Below are positions 44,728 to 53,095 of a stretch of DNA of 64,000 nt, piece by piece (positions within the stretch are counted from its first letter, which is position 1; each line of letters opens with the position of its first letter). Under the pieces are notes generated by a model. That model saw nothing but the letters and a program-made list of their open reading frames with translations, was not told the origin of the DNA and did no database searches. Both the position numbers and the translations under genes were made by a program. Source of the DNA: JAFLTL01 sp964389525 (GTDB lineage: Bacteria; Bacteroidota; Bacteroidia; Bacteroidales; Muribaculaceae); NCBI GenBank assembly GCA_964389525.1, contig CAYMEX010000009.1:1-64000 (forward strand), in the 5' to 3' direction.

Positions 44728-44735
44728 CAAATATA
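44728..44735 (-). promoter_or_regulatory. Candidate -7 box for the ATPase-HNH pair
   Basis: Minus strand TATATTTG fits TAnnTTTG, 25 bases before the ATPase start. The upstream TTTG is misplaced (11-base gap). Confidence 0.45.
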
Positions 44736-44769
44736 ACAAACTCGTTCAAATGGCACACTCTACATCTGC

Positions 44770-46074
44770 CTATTTATCAAATCGCCGCCACCATATCCCC
44801 GCAAGTATCGATCCCCTCACCAGCAGATACGTCAGAAACGCTCCCCAAAGCACATCATTACTGAATAAGATCACACCGTTCACAGCCGGGAGAGTCACCG
44901 CGAAAAAAACGCCCACCGCGATCGACGTCGCCACAAGCATAGGCCGCGTCGACGTTATCCCGATAAAAAAGCCGTCATAGATAAACGCAAGCACGGCAAA
45001 CGGCGGGATCAGCATTATCCACACATGATAGTCGGCAACCATATTCCTGACATCCACATTGTCGGTCAGAAGCGACGTCACCGCCTCCCACCCCACAGTA
45101 TAGACAAGGAAGAAAGTCGCGGCGATCCCTGCCGACCACAAGAGCAGATATTTTACTGTCTTTTTGAGTCCTGCGGCATCACGCGCACCATAGAACCTGC
45201 CGCAAAGGGCCTCGCCCGTAAAGGCGAAACCGTCCATAAAGTAAGAGAAGAAAATAAAGAACTGCACGATCACTGCATTAGAGGCAAGCGTGAGCGCGCC
45301 GAGACGCGCCCCGTATGCGCTCACCGACAGCGTAACCGACATAACGCACAGCGACCGCAGAAATATATTTGAGTTCACCGAGAAAAAGCGCCTCAGCAGC
45401 TCGATACGGAAGATTCGGCGCCACCCGCTCCACAATCCGCCTTCAGGCGACATGCGCCAGGCAATGACAAGCGACATGATCAGTCCTGTGCAGTTGGCAG
45501 CCAAGGTGCCGTAGGCCACCCCCTCAAAACCGACATTCAACGGAAAAACCAGCAGAAAGCTCGTGAGAATATTCAGAACATTCACCGTGATAGCGATCAC
45601 CATAGGCCAGAATGTCGACTGCATCCCTATGAACCACCCCGACACAACCATTGTGCCGAGCAACGCAGGCATACCGGCAATACAGATTCTGAAATACGAC
45701 GAGGCCAGCTCGCGCACGGCCGCGTCAGGACCGATGACATACATCAGCAACGCCAGCATAGGCTGTTGAAAAACGACGAGGAGTCCGCCAAGAAGCAGCG
45801 CAAGCAAAAGCGAACCAGAGAATACATCCCTGATCCCCGCCGCGTCTCTCGCGCCGTAAGCCTGGGCAGTCATGCCCGTCGTGCCCATCCTCAGGAAATT
45901 CAGGACACCGAACGACAGCGCGAGCATCATCGACCCGACAGAGATAGCGGCGATATAGTCGGCCGAACCCAGATGACCCGAGATAGCGGTGTCACTCAGT
46001 CCGAGCAATGGCACTGTCACATTGCTCACGATCGCCGGCATAGCCAGTCGCAATATCTCACGGTTCAGGTTCAT
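44770..46074 (-). CDS. MATE-family multidrug efflux transporter
   Basis: A 434-residue membrane protein with about twelve spans, beginning with the family-typical MNLNREILRLAMPAIVSNVT and LSDTAISGHLGSADYIAA. I start at ATG 46074 rather than seven codons upstream for that reason. The second half repeats the MATE domain (LCVMSVTLSVSAYGARLGALTLAS, FAFTGEALCGRFYGARD). It exports cationic compounds or drugs using an ion gradient. Its last codons (RRFDK) come from the island side of a 45-bp direct repeat, so its C-terminus was probably replaced when the island inserted. Confidence 0.93.
   Translation of the reverse strand: MNLNREILRLAMPAIVSNVTVPLLGLSDTAISGHLGSADYIAAISVGSMMLALSFGVLNFLRMGTTGMTAQAYGARDAAGIRDVFSGSLLLALLLGGLLVVFQQPMLALLMYVIGPDAAVRELASSYFRICIAGMPALLGTMVVSGWFIGMQSTFWPMVIAITVNVLNILTSFLLVFPLNVGFEGVAYGTLAANCTGLIMSLVIAWRMSPEGGLWSGWRRIFRIELLRRFFSVNSNIFLRSLCVMSVTLSVSAYGARLGALTLASNAVIVQFFIFFSYFMDGFAFTGEALCGRFYGARDAAGLKKTVKYLLLWSAGIAATFFLVYTVGWEAVTSLLTDNVDVRNMVADYHVWIMLIPPFAVLAFIYDGFFIGITSTRPMLVATSIAVGVFFAVTLPAVNGVILFSNDVLWGAFLTYLLVRGSILAGIWWRRFDK
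44783..44827. repeat. Right 45-bp direct repeat, inside the MATE gene 3' end
   Basis: Encodes LLVRGSILAGIWWRR near the C-terminus of the MATE protein, which then ends FDK. Partner of 41881-41925. Confidence 0.85.
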
Positions 46075-46203
46075 GCCGCAAAGATAAGAAAACAAACTCT
46101 CCGGAATGTCTTAAATGGCCACTCCGGAGATTCCGTTATCTTTTTTTTTGTGAAACCGTCACGTCGCGACCACAACGGTCACGCCCAACGACGTATAGAA
46201 CTT

Positions 46204-47283
46204 TCAATCGAGGTGCATCACGTCGCGGTATATGTCAAGAGCCGCTTTGATCTCGTCAACGCTTGCCGTCTGGTCGAGAGCGATCTCGCCGACATTTTTC
46301 AACAAAGTGAAATTGATCTCCGAGGCATTGGCGTTTTTCTTGTCATGGCGCATGAGATCTATGATCTCCTCATAGTCATCGCATGTCACGGCAAAAGCTC
46401 TGTAATTCTCGTAGATATACGCCGCGATCTTGCGCATCGTCTCCGACGGGAACCCCGTCTTCATAACCGAGAGAATAAGCTCAACGACAAGGCCGTAGGC
46501 CACCGCATATCCGTGAGGTATTGGCGACTTACGCCTGAGTGCCAGCGACTCAAAGGCATGCCCGGTAGTATGTCCGAGATTCAGAGCCTTTCTTAGCCCC
46601 TTCTCGGTCGGATCCTGACTCACGACATCCTGCTTCACACCCACATTCTCTTTCAGCAAGTCAAGCATACGTTCGCGGCCCACCTCAAGCACATCATGCC
46701 TCATAAGATCGGCGAGCATGTCAGGCCCTTTGATAAGCGCGTGCTTCAGCATTTCGCCATATCCCGACCGCATTTCAGTAGCCGACAGTGTATTGAAGAA
46801 AATCGACGACACGATCACCAGATCAGCGTCCTTGAAAACACCGACCTCATTCTTCAGTCCGTTGAAATTAATTCCCGTCTTGCCGCCGACCGAAGCGTCA
46901 ACAGCCGCAAGCAGCGATGTCGGCACATTCACGAAATGTATCCCACGCTTGAATGTAGCCGCTGCAAACGCCCCCATGTCAGTCACGACACCGCCACCAA
47001 GATTTATGAGCAGCGAACGGCGTGTGGCGCCATTGTCTCCGAGCTGCTGCCATATATAGCTGAGCGACTCGATATTCTTGTTTTCATCCCCGGGCTCCAC
47101 CACAAGCACCGTCGCATCGCCCACACATCGGCTCTGCGATGCAAGCACTGGCAGCGCGGCTTCCTGGGTGTTGCGGTCAACGAGCACAAATGCACATGAC
47201 GGATTCAGCACCGCGGCATATCGGTCGATCTCCTCGGCCACATAGTTGGTAAATACCACATTATTTCCCATAATATCAGCCAT
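46204..47283 (-). CDS. aroB: 3-dehydroquinate synthase
   Basis: A 359-residue enzyme that converts DAHP to 3-dehydroquinate in the shikimate pathway, using NAD and a metal. Motifs: VVEPGDENKNIESLSYIWQQL, GGGVVTDMGAFAAATFKRGI, DASVGGKTGINF, HALIKG and LGHTTGHAFE. The start at 47283 (MADIMGNNVVF) lies seven bases after the upstream HAD stop; a longer frame would overlap it. Part of an aroB-HAD-der cluster. Confidence 0.95.
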   Translation of the reverse strand: MADIMGNNVVFTNYVAEEIDRYAAVLNPSCAFVLVDRNTQEAALPVLASQSRCVGDATVLVVEPGDENKNIESLSYIWQQLGDNGATRRSLLINLGGGVVTDMGAFAAATFKRGIHFVNVPTSLLAAVDASVGGKTGINFNGLKNEVGVFKDADLVIVSSIFFNTLSATEMRSGYGEMLKHALIKGPDMLADLMRHDVLEVGRERMLDLLKENVGVKQDVVSQDPTEKGLRKALNLGHTTGHAFESLALRRKSPIPHGYAVAYGLVVELILSVMKTGFPSETMRKIAAYIYENYRAFAVTCDDYEEIIDLMRHDKKNANASEINFTLLKNVGEIALDQTASVDEIKAALDIYRDVMHLD

Positions 47284-47290
47284 AAAGATT

Positions 47291-47965
47291 CTATTTATAC
47301 GTTTCAAGCACGCTGTCGAGATCATCGGCAAGAGCATCCATCGATCCGTAGACCCTGACTGCCCCCGACGCCTTCAGCACATCGGCCGCGATCGGACCGG
47401 TGCAGACGCCTATTGCCACAGTTCCCGCTCTTGAAGCCGACTCCACGCCGAGAGGCGCATTATCGATAGCCAGACACTCCTCAGGCCTCACACCCGCAAG
47501 TGCAGCCCCACGCAGAAACGGCTCGGGATGAGGCTTGCCGTTCTCAACGTCACGCGATGTCACCCGACGTTCCGACGGGAAAGCACCGGGATAATCCGTG
47601 TCGAGCCGGCTAAGAAGCGAGTTCTGCCCCGAGCCCGTGACAAGCACACAGACGATGCCGCGCTCCAGCAGCCCCTCGATAACTCTACGGGCGCCACGCA
47701 TCACGTCAGGAGCCTCAAGTTCACGGAAATACGCCGCCTTGCGTGCATACAGCCGGTCACATTCCTCCTTGCTGTATGTCTTTCCCCATGCGCTCATTGC
47801 CAGCTTATTGACGGTAGCCGCACCCGTCATTCCCTCGTCAAGATAAAACTCGTCATCGGGAGCGTTGATGCCGATTTCCCTCATTAGCCTGTGCCACGCC
47901 TGAGAGTGGAGCGGCATAGAGTCATAGAGAGTGCCGTCCATGTCGACAAGAGCGGCCTTGATCAT
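47291..47965 (-). CDS. HAD-superfamily phosphatase (beta-phosphoglucomutase-like)
   Basis: A 224-residue HAD hydrolase with the nucleophile motif DMDGTLYDSMP (first Asp attacks phosphate), a helical cap, VLVTGSGQNSLLSRLD (motif II), and KPHPEPFLRGAALAGVRPEECLAIDNAPLGVESA (motifs III-IV, in two adjacent stretches). The substrate is probably a sugar phosphate; the exact one is not determined. Its start overlaps the der stop by four bases (ATGA type), so the two are translationally coupled. Confidence 0.9.
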   Translation of the reverse strand: MIKAALVDMDGTLYDSMPLHSQAWHRLMREIGINAPDDEFYLDEGMTGAATVNKLAMSAWGKTYSKEECDRLYARKAAYFRELEAPDVMRGARRVIEGLLERGIVCVLVTGSGQNSLLSRLDTDYPGAFPSERRVTSRDVENGKPHPEPFLRGAALAGVRPEECLAIDNAPLGVESASRAGTVAIGVCTGPIAADVLKASGAVRVYGSMDALADDLDSVLETYK

Positions 47966-49278
47966 TTCTCGCGCATGAATATGTTGATGGGCGTTCCGTG
48001 GAAATCCCAGTGCGAGCGTATCTTGTTTTCAAGATAGCGGCGATAGGGCTCCTTCACCCACTGAGGCAGATTGCAGAAGAATATGAAAGTAGGTATCCTC
48101 GACCCTTTGAGCATCGTGATATACTTGATCTTGATATACTTGCCCTTGTTGGCTGGTGGCGGATACGCGGCGATCTCCTCCTGCATCACAGTGTTGAGCT
48201 GATGTGTGGGCACCTCACGACGGCGGTTCTTGTAAACCTCGACAGCTGTCTCCAGCACCTTGTAGATTCGCTGTTTGGTAAGAGCCGAGCCAAAGATGAT
48301 CGGGAAATCGTCAAACGGGGCGAACCGGCTTCTTATCGCATCTTCAAAATGCTTCACGGCGGCCTGCGACTTGTCCTCGACAAGATCCCACTTGTTCACA
48401 CAAACCACAAGCCCCTTCTTGTTGCGCTGTATCAGCGAGAAGATATTACTGTCCTGAGCCTCGATGCCACGGGTCGCGTCGATCATCAGTATGCACACGT
48501 CCGACGCCTCGATAGCTCGTATCGAGCGTATCACCGAATAATACTCGATATCCTCGTTCACCTTGGCCTTCTTTCGTATACCGGCCGTATCGACGAGATA
48601 GAAATCAAATCCGTATTTGTTGTAGCGCGTGTAGATGCTGTCGCGGGTCGTGCCGGCGATATTGGTCACGATATTGCGGTCCTCGCCGATAAAAGCGTTG
48701 ATCAGCGACGACTTTCCGGCATTCGGGCGTCCGACGATCGCAAACTTCGGTATATCGTCGAGTTCCTCCTCTTCATCCTCCTTCTCGGGCAGCTTGTTCA
48801 CCACCTCGTCAAGAAGATCACCCGTCCCATATCCGTTGATGGCCGATACAGGCCAGGGCTCGCCGAGACCGAGGCTGTAGAACTCCGGAACGTTATATAT
48901 CCACTCGTTGCTGTCGACCTTGTTTGCGATCAGCAGAACCGGCTTTTTGGATTTTCTCAGTATCTCGGCCACATGATCGTCAAGATCAGTGACACCGTTC
49001 ATCGCGTCCACGACAAACAGTATCTCGTCGGCCTGCTCGATGGCGAGAGCCACCTGCTTGTTGATCTCACTCTCGAAGACATCCTCCGAGTTGACCACCC
49101 AGCCGCCTGTGTCGACTATCGAAAAATCCTTTCCGTTCCAGTCGACCTTGCCATACTGGCGGTCGCGGGTAGTGCCCGCAGTCTCGTCTACTATGGCCGT
49201 TCTCGACTGTGTCAGTCGGTTGAAAAGGGTTGACTTACCCACATTCGGCCGGCCTACTATTGCTACAAGTTGTCCCAT
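47962..49278 (-). CDS. der: Ribosome biogenesis GTPase Der (EngA)
   Basis: A 438-residue protein with two tandem GTPase domains (P-loops GRPNVGKST near residue 9 and GRPNAGKSS near residue 183, NKVD and NKWD motifs) and a C-terminal KH-like domain (KIKYITMLKGSRIPTFIFF, RYLENKIRSHWDFHGTPI). It helps 50S subunit assembly and is essential in most bacteria. Downstream of era, separated by 240 bases containing a large hairpin. Confidence 0.97.
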   Translation of the reverse strand: MGQLVAIVGRPNVGKSTLFNRLTQSRTAIVDETAGTTRDRQYGKVDWNGKDFSIVDTGGWVVNSEDVFESEINKQVALAIEQADEILFVVDAMNGVTDLDDHVAEILRKSKKPVLLIANKVDSNEWIYNVPEFYSLGLGEPWPVSAINGYGTGDLLDEVVNKLPEKEDEEEELDDIPKFAIVGRPNAGKSSLINAFIGEDRNIVTNIAGTTRDSIYTRYNKYGFDFYLVDTAGIRKKAKVNEDIEYYSVIRSIRAIEASDVCILMIDATRGIEAQDSNIFSLIQRNKKGLVVCVNKWDLVEDKSQAAVKHFEDAIRSRFAPFDDFPIIFGSALTKQRIYKVLETAVEVYKNRRREVPTHQLNTVMQEEIAAYPPPANKGKYIKIKYITMLKGSRIPTFIFFCNLPQWVKEPYRRYLENKIRSHWDFHGTPINIFMREK

Positions 49279-49346
49279 TGATCTTTATTTTACCGCGAAG
49301 TTAAGTATTTTTTTCACAATGAAATGATTTAGACTTACTGCATTTT

Positions 49347-49455
49347 AAGATTTAAGACTGATTCGAGGTAAGTTCGGGATCGAGATGAGGGAGCAATGGG
49401 GTTCCATTGTGACCGAAGAGAAGTTCCGAAATTGCCCGAAGCAGACTTGAAACTT
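49347..49455. repeat. Large imperfect hairpin (about 109 nt) between era and der
   Basis: Outer arms 49347-49364 and 49438-49455 match at 14 of 18 bases. An inner TTCGG/CCGAA match follows, and the centre is a perfect CAATGG-GGTT-CCATTG hairpin (49394-49409). The centre of symmetry is common to all three. It lies in the 241-base gap 49279-49519, which has no gene. It could be a structured leader of der, a processing site or a degenerate transposon-like repeat. Confidence 0.6.
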
Positions 49456-49519
49456 AAACTGAATGGTTCATTTCAATTCATGGTTAACATTTTGTAATAA
49501 GTTTAATCACTTCAATACT

Positions 49520-50509
49520 TCACTCCACATAACCGAAAGCCTTGAGCTTATTCTCTCTGTTTCGCCAGTTTGGCTCGACTTTCACAAACAGTTCGAGAAA
49601 CACACGCTTCCCGAAAAACGTCTCTATATCCTTGCGCGACTCCATGCCTACCTTCTTAAGCATGGCGCCTCCCTTACCGATCAGGATACCCTTCTGGCTG
49701 TCACGCTCGACATACACAACTGCCATGATGTGGATCGAGCCGGGCTTCTCGTCAAACTTCTCGACAATCACCTCCGTCGAGTAAGGCACCTCCTTGTCAT
49801 AGTTGAGCAGGATCTTCTCCCTTATTATCTCGGTCACAAAGAAGCGGGCCGGCTTGTCGGTTAGCGCATCCTTGCCGAAATAAGGTGCAGACACTGGCAG
49901 CAGTTCGACTATACGCTTCATAAGATTGTCGGTGTTGAACTTCTCGAGCGCCGACGCCGGGAAGATCTCGGCTTTCGGCAGAAGCGACCTCCAGCGGTCT
50001 ACGATTGCAGTCAGTTCATCCTGTCCTTTGAGCAGATCAATCTTGTTGATTACAAGCAGCACAGGCACAGCCTCCTTAGCCACACGCTCAAGAAAATCGG
50101 CATTCTTTGTCGGATCCTCGATCACATCGGTGACATAAAGAAGCACATCGGCATCGGTCAGCGCACCTTCCGAAAACTCCAGCATCGACTCCTGAAGCTT
50201 GTATTTTGGCTTCAGCACGCCCGGAGTATCCGAGAACACGATCTGATAGTCCGGCGTATTCACGATACCCATGATGCGGTGGCGTGTAGTCTGCGCCTTC
50301 GATGTGATGATGCTCACACGCTCGCCCACCAGGTCATTCATGAGCGTCGACTTACCCACATTCGGGTTGCCGACGATATTCACGAACCCGGCCTTGTGCC
50401 CCTCCTTAACAGACTGAGAGCCCGTCCCGGCGATAATATCGTCTATACTTTTGACCTCCTTGTTTTCACTCCCCGAGGCGTCGGGATTAATGATAAATTT
50501 ATCATCCAT
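49520..50509 (-). CDS. era: GTPase Era
   Basis: A 329-residue GTPase for 16S rRNA maturation and 30S assembly. After a family-atypical N-terminal extension of about 38 residues (MDDKFIINPDASGSENKEV) come P-loop GNPNVGKST, switch DTPGVLKPKYKLQ, NKID, and a KH domain (YVERDSQKGILIGKGGAMLKK, IETFFGKRVFLELFVKV). It lies 156 bases after fabH. Confidence 0.96.
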   Translation of the reverse strand: MDDKFIINPDASGSENKEVKSIDDIIAGTGSQSVKEGHKAGFVNIVGNPNVGKSTLMNDLVGERVSIITSKAQTTRHRIMGIVNTPDYQIVFSDTPGVLKPKYKLQESMLEFSEGALTDADVLLYVTDVIEDPTKNADFLERVAKEAVPVLLVINKIDLLKGQDELTAIVDRWRSLLPKAEIFPASALEKFNTDNLMKRIVELLPVSAPYFGKDALTDKPARFFVTEIIREKILLNYDKEVPYSTEVIVEKFDEKPGSIHIMAVVYVERDSQKGILIGKGGAMLKKVGMESRKDIETFFGKRVFLELFVKVEPNWRNRENKLKAFGYVE

Positions 50510-50665
50510 GATCTTAGACTCGATTTTTCTTCACTCAATAAAGAAATGATTTTTGAGCTGCACTCCAGGCAGTTTCATATAAGTTCAAACCACTTCTGCA
50601 TATATAACAAAAAATAGCACCCTTTGAGATGCTACCTTTTGTTAATTCATTCCGAAAAGATGACG

Positions 50666-51649
50666 TCAAAGATCCCAGATGAGGTACATGGCACCCCATG
50701 TGAAGCCTGCACCGAACGCAGTCAGCACAATCTTGTCACCCTTCTTCAGGCGATCCTTGTATTCGTCGAGACACAAGGGTATCGATGCCGCACTCGTGTT
50801 TCCGGTATGTTCGATATTCACGAGCACCTTCTCCGAGGGGACTCCCGCACGCGACGACACAGCCTCGATGATACGGAGGTTGGCCTGATGCGGAACGAGC
50901 CAGTTGATATCGTCTACCGAAAGACCGTTGCGCTCCATGATAGCGAGCGACGATGTGAGCATGTCGGTCACTGCATGCTTGTAGACATGACGGCCGTCCT
51001 GGAACAGGTAGTGATCTCCTGCATCGAGAGTCTCCTGACAGGCAGGATGAGCAGAGCCACCGGCACGCATGTAGAGATGCTCCAGCCCCGAACCATCGAC
51101 GTGGAATACTGCGTCCATTACGCCGACAGCCTCTTCGGTCAGTTCGACAAGCACTGCGGCAGCGCCATCACCAAAGAGAGGACAAGTCGAACGGTCGTTG
51201 TAATTGACCATCGACGACATCTTCTCGGCTGCGACAACAACTACCTTCTTGCGAAGGCCCGATTTAACATATGCCGCAGCATCCTCGAGAGCTACAATAA
51301 AACCGGCACAAGCGGCCTGGATATCATAGGCATAAGCATCCTTTAGTCCACATCCGTGGGCGATGATCGATGCGGTCGAGGGGAAACGGTAATCGGGATT
51401 GGACGTAGCGCAGATAACCAGTTCAACCTCTTCAGGACGTGTTCCCGTCGACTCGAGCAGCTTCTCTACAGCTTTGATGCCAAGATATGACGACCCGGTA
51501 TTTTCCATTTTCAGGATGCGGCGTTCCTTGATACCTACACGGGTTGTGATCCACTCGTCGTTGGTATCCACCATCTTCGACAACATCTCATTGTCAAGAA
51601 TGTCGTCAGGCAGATATGAGGCGATGCCTGATATGCGTGCGTTCAGCAT
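50666..51649 (-). CDS. fabH: Beta-ketoacyl-ACP synthase III
   Basis: A 327-residue condensing enzyme that starts fatty acid synthesis by joining acetyl-CoA to malonyl-ACP. Catalytic residues are visible: Cys in DIQAACAGFIVAL, His in WLVPHQANLRI and Asn in VNIEHTGNTSAAS. The start MLNARISGIASYLPDD at 51649 is chosen from the family N-terminus; an upstream extension is not conserved-looking. In Bacteroidales it usually follows rpmF closely, but here a 354-base gap intervenes. Confidence 0.95.
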   Translation of the reverse strand: MLNARISGIASYLPDDILDNEMLSKMVDTNDEWITTRVGIKERRILKMENTGSSYLGIKAVEKLLESTGTRPEEVELVICATSNPDYRFPSTASIIAHGCGLKDAYAYDIQAACAGFIVALEDAAAYVKSGLRKKVVVVAAEKMSSMVNYNDRSTCPLFGDGAAAVLVELTEEAVGVMDAVFHVDGSGLEHLYMRAGGSAHPACQETLDAGDHYLFQDGRHVYKHAVTDMLTSSLAIMERNGLSVDDINWLVPHQANLRIIEAVSSRAGVPSEKVLVNIEHTGNTSAASIPLCLDEYKDRLKKGDKIVLTAFGAGFTWGAMYLIWDL

Positions 51650-52003
51650 GACTGAAGTATTTTGACTATAAAAGTTATAATACGGTTTGACAAAAGGCAA
51701 CGAAAGCCCGACCGTTTATTCTCTCGGCCCGGTTTCCGCTGTTTGCATTCCTGTCAGACGACAAAAGCGCCATCACAGGCCGCTTCTTAGAGTGTGTGGA
51801 GATTTAGCTTATGTTTATGCTTCGTCAGGATTCTCGGAGCACGCACTGAGATCGAGAGAATAAGTCATGGATTTGATCTCAACTCTACGAAATCTCTGTA
51901 CCGGCCGCGAATACTCTCCGAAGATTGCACGAAGTTAAATCGACAATTCTCTCAGACAGCCCCGTTCGCGCTTGGTCGCTTTGTTTTCGGCAGCTGCCCG
52001 GTC
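51650..52003. other. Gene-free interval between rpmF and fabH
   Basis: 354 bases with no convincing reading frame. I see no strong terminator, tRNA or repeat. The perfect palindrome GGCAGCTGCC lies near its rpmF end. Confidence 0.6.
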
Positions 52004-52189
52004 TCAGACAGTTGCGTTCTTCTCGATCACCACACGGCCACGGTAGTATCCGCATTCGCCGCAGATGGTGTGATAGATATGCCACGAACCACAGTTCGGA
52101 CAAAGAGCGATTGTAGGCATCTGAGCCTTGTCGTGAGTACGGCGCTTCGCAGTGCGCGTCTTCGATTGTTTGCGTTTAGGATGTGCCAT
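52004..52189 (-). CDS. rpmF: 50S ribosomal protein L32
   Basis: A 61-residue ribosomal protein: MAHPKRKQSKTRTAKRRTHD is the L32 start, and the zinc-ribbon CPNC...CGEC pairs are kept. It follows the DUF177 gene by 75 bases, the conserved yceD-rpmF order. Confidence 0.97.
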   Translation of the reverse strand: MAHPKRKQSKTRTAKRRTHDKAQMPTIALCPNCGSWHIYHTICGECGYYRGRVVIEKNATV

Positions 52190-52264
52190 CGGTTTTTTAT
52201 CTCTTTTTTATTTGTTATTCGTTTCAGGCCTGCCGCTGCAGGTCAATTGTCTCGTTATGTCTTT

Positions 52265-52873
52265 TCAGTCTTCGTTATCAAGGTTGCCGAGCTCCCTCAG
52301 CTTATCCCACCGCGGATCCGACGTCTGGCCGGCATCTTCCGACGAAACCTCAAGATCCATCACATCAAGAGCTTCATCATCGAAATCCTCGGCATCTTCG
52401 TCACCATTCAGAGCCGGACGCCCCCCACGGTGCTTCTTCAGAAGAGCGCTCATCGTGCGGTTGCACTTCCCGAGAGGATGCACATGCTTGATCGGGATTG
52501 CAAGCGCCACTGTGTCATTGAGCATGTAGGCGACATTGAGATAGTTCTCACTCTCGGGTATCTCAAGCGTCTCATCGCTGTCATCGTTGTAGCGGTCTCC
52601 ATACCTTACAACAATATGATACCCCGTATCGATCGGGAGTTCCATCTCGTCAAGACACCGGTCACACAGCACCGTCACCACACCCGTCAGTTTAAACGTC
52701 AGGTCGTAGAAATCGTTGCGGTGATCAAGCGTCAGCTTAACCTCGATATCGGCTTCCCGCACGTCAGGGCTCTCCATATTGGCAAAAAACTGCCTGCCCA
52801 GATGGTACTGCATCTCATGCGTACCGACTGGCAAACTCTTCAAGGGCAGCTTGAATTCGGTGAATTTTCCCAT
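52265..52873 (-). CDS. DUF177 (YceD)-family protein
   Basis: A 202-residue protein with the DUF177 signature CDRCLDEMELPI near residue 75-86 and a C-terminal acidic tail (EDAEDFDDEALDVMD). It lies directly before rpmF, the conserved arrangement; in other bacteria YceD proteins affect 23S rRNA processing. A full promoter precedes it. Confidence 0.9.
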   Translation of the reverse strand: MGKFTEFKLPLKSLPVGTHEMQYHLGRQFFANMESPDVREADIEVKLTLDHRNDFYDLTFKLTGVVTVLCDRCLDEMELPIDTGYHIVVRYGDRYNDDSDETLEIPESENYLNVAYMLNDTVALAIPIKHVHPLGKCNRTMSALLKKHRGGRPALNGDEDAEDFDDEALDVMDLEVSSEDAGQTSDPRWDKLRELGNLDNED

Positions 52874-52904
52874 TTCTGAAGTCTGTTCGTGCTGAAAAAC
52901 CTTG

Positions 52905-52936
52905 CAAAATTAGAAATTCTATTCGATTAATTCAAA
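52905..52936 (-). promoter_or_regulatory. Promoter of the DUF177-rpmF operon
   Basis: Minus strand TTTG (52936-52933), 20 bases, TAATTTTG (52912-52905). Matches the Bacteroidetes consensus, about 32 bases before the start codon. Confidence 0.8.
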
Positions 52937-52974
52937 TCTTATTATTTTTTTTCCAACTATTTTTTCCGAAATAA

Positions 52975-53006
52975 TTTGGCAATACCACTTCATCTACCTA
53001 CCTTTG
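52975..53006 (+). promoter_or_regulatory. Promoter of rplS
   Basis: TTTG (52975-52978), 20 bases, TACCTTTG (52999-53006). Divergent from the DUF177 promoter. The predicted leader is about 83 bases, long enough for regulation by structure. Confidence 0.82.
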
Positions 53007-53095
53007 CACCCACAAAAACAGCCGTAACCGCTGGCGGGACAAGCTGCCCGTGAATGTTGCGCGTAGTATTAACATTTTGATTATTACAATTTAAA

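Larger units (their letters stand above)
41881..44827. mobile_element. Defence-type island flanked by 45-bp direct repeats
   Basis: Three genes (protease, HNH nuclease, ATPase) lie between two 45-bp direct repeats with one mismatch. The right copy is part of the MATE gene 3' end, so the island looks inserted at that 3' end. Sampled lines inside are about 42-43 percent GC, against about 53-62 percent in nqrA and the MATE gene. No integrase, transposase or tRNA is present. Confidence 0.75.

Noticed and set aside
46098..46149. Hairpin TCTCCGGA..TCCGGAGA followed by a T run as aroB terminator
   Set aside because: The T run follows on the plus strand, opposite to aroB and MATE transcription, so it would not terminate them.
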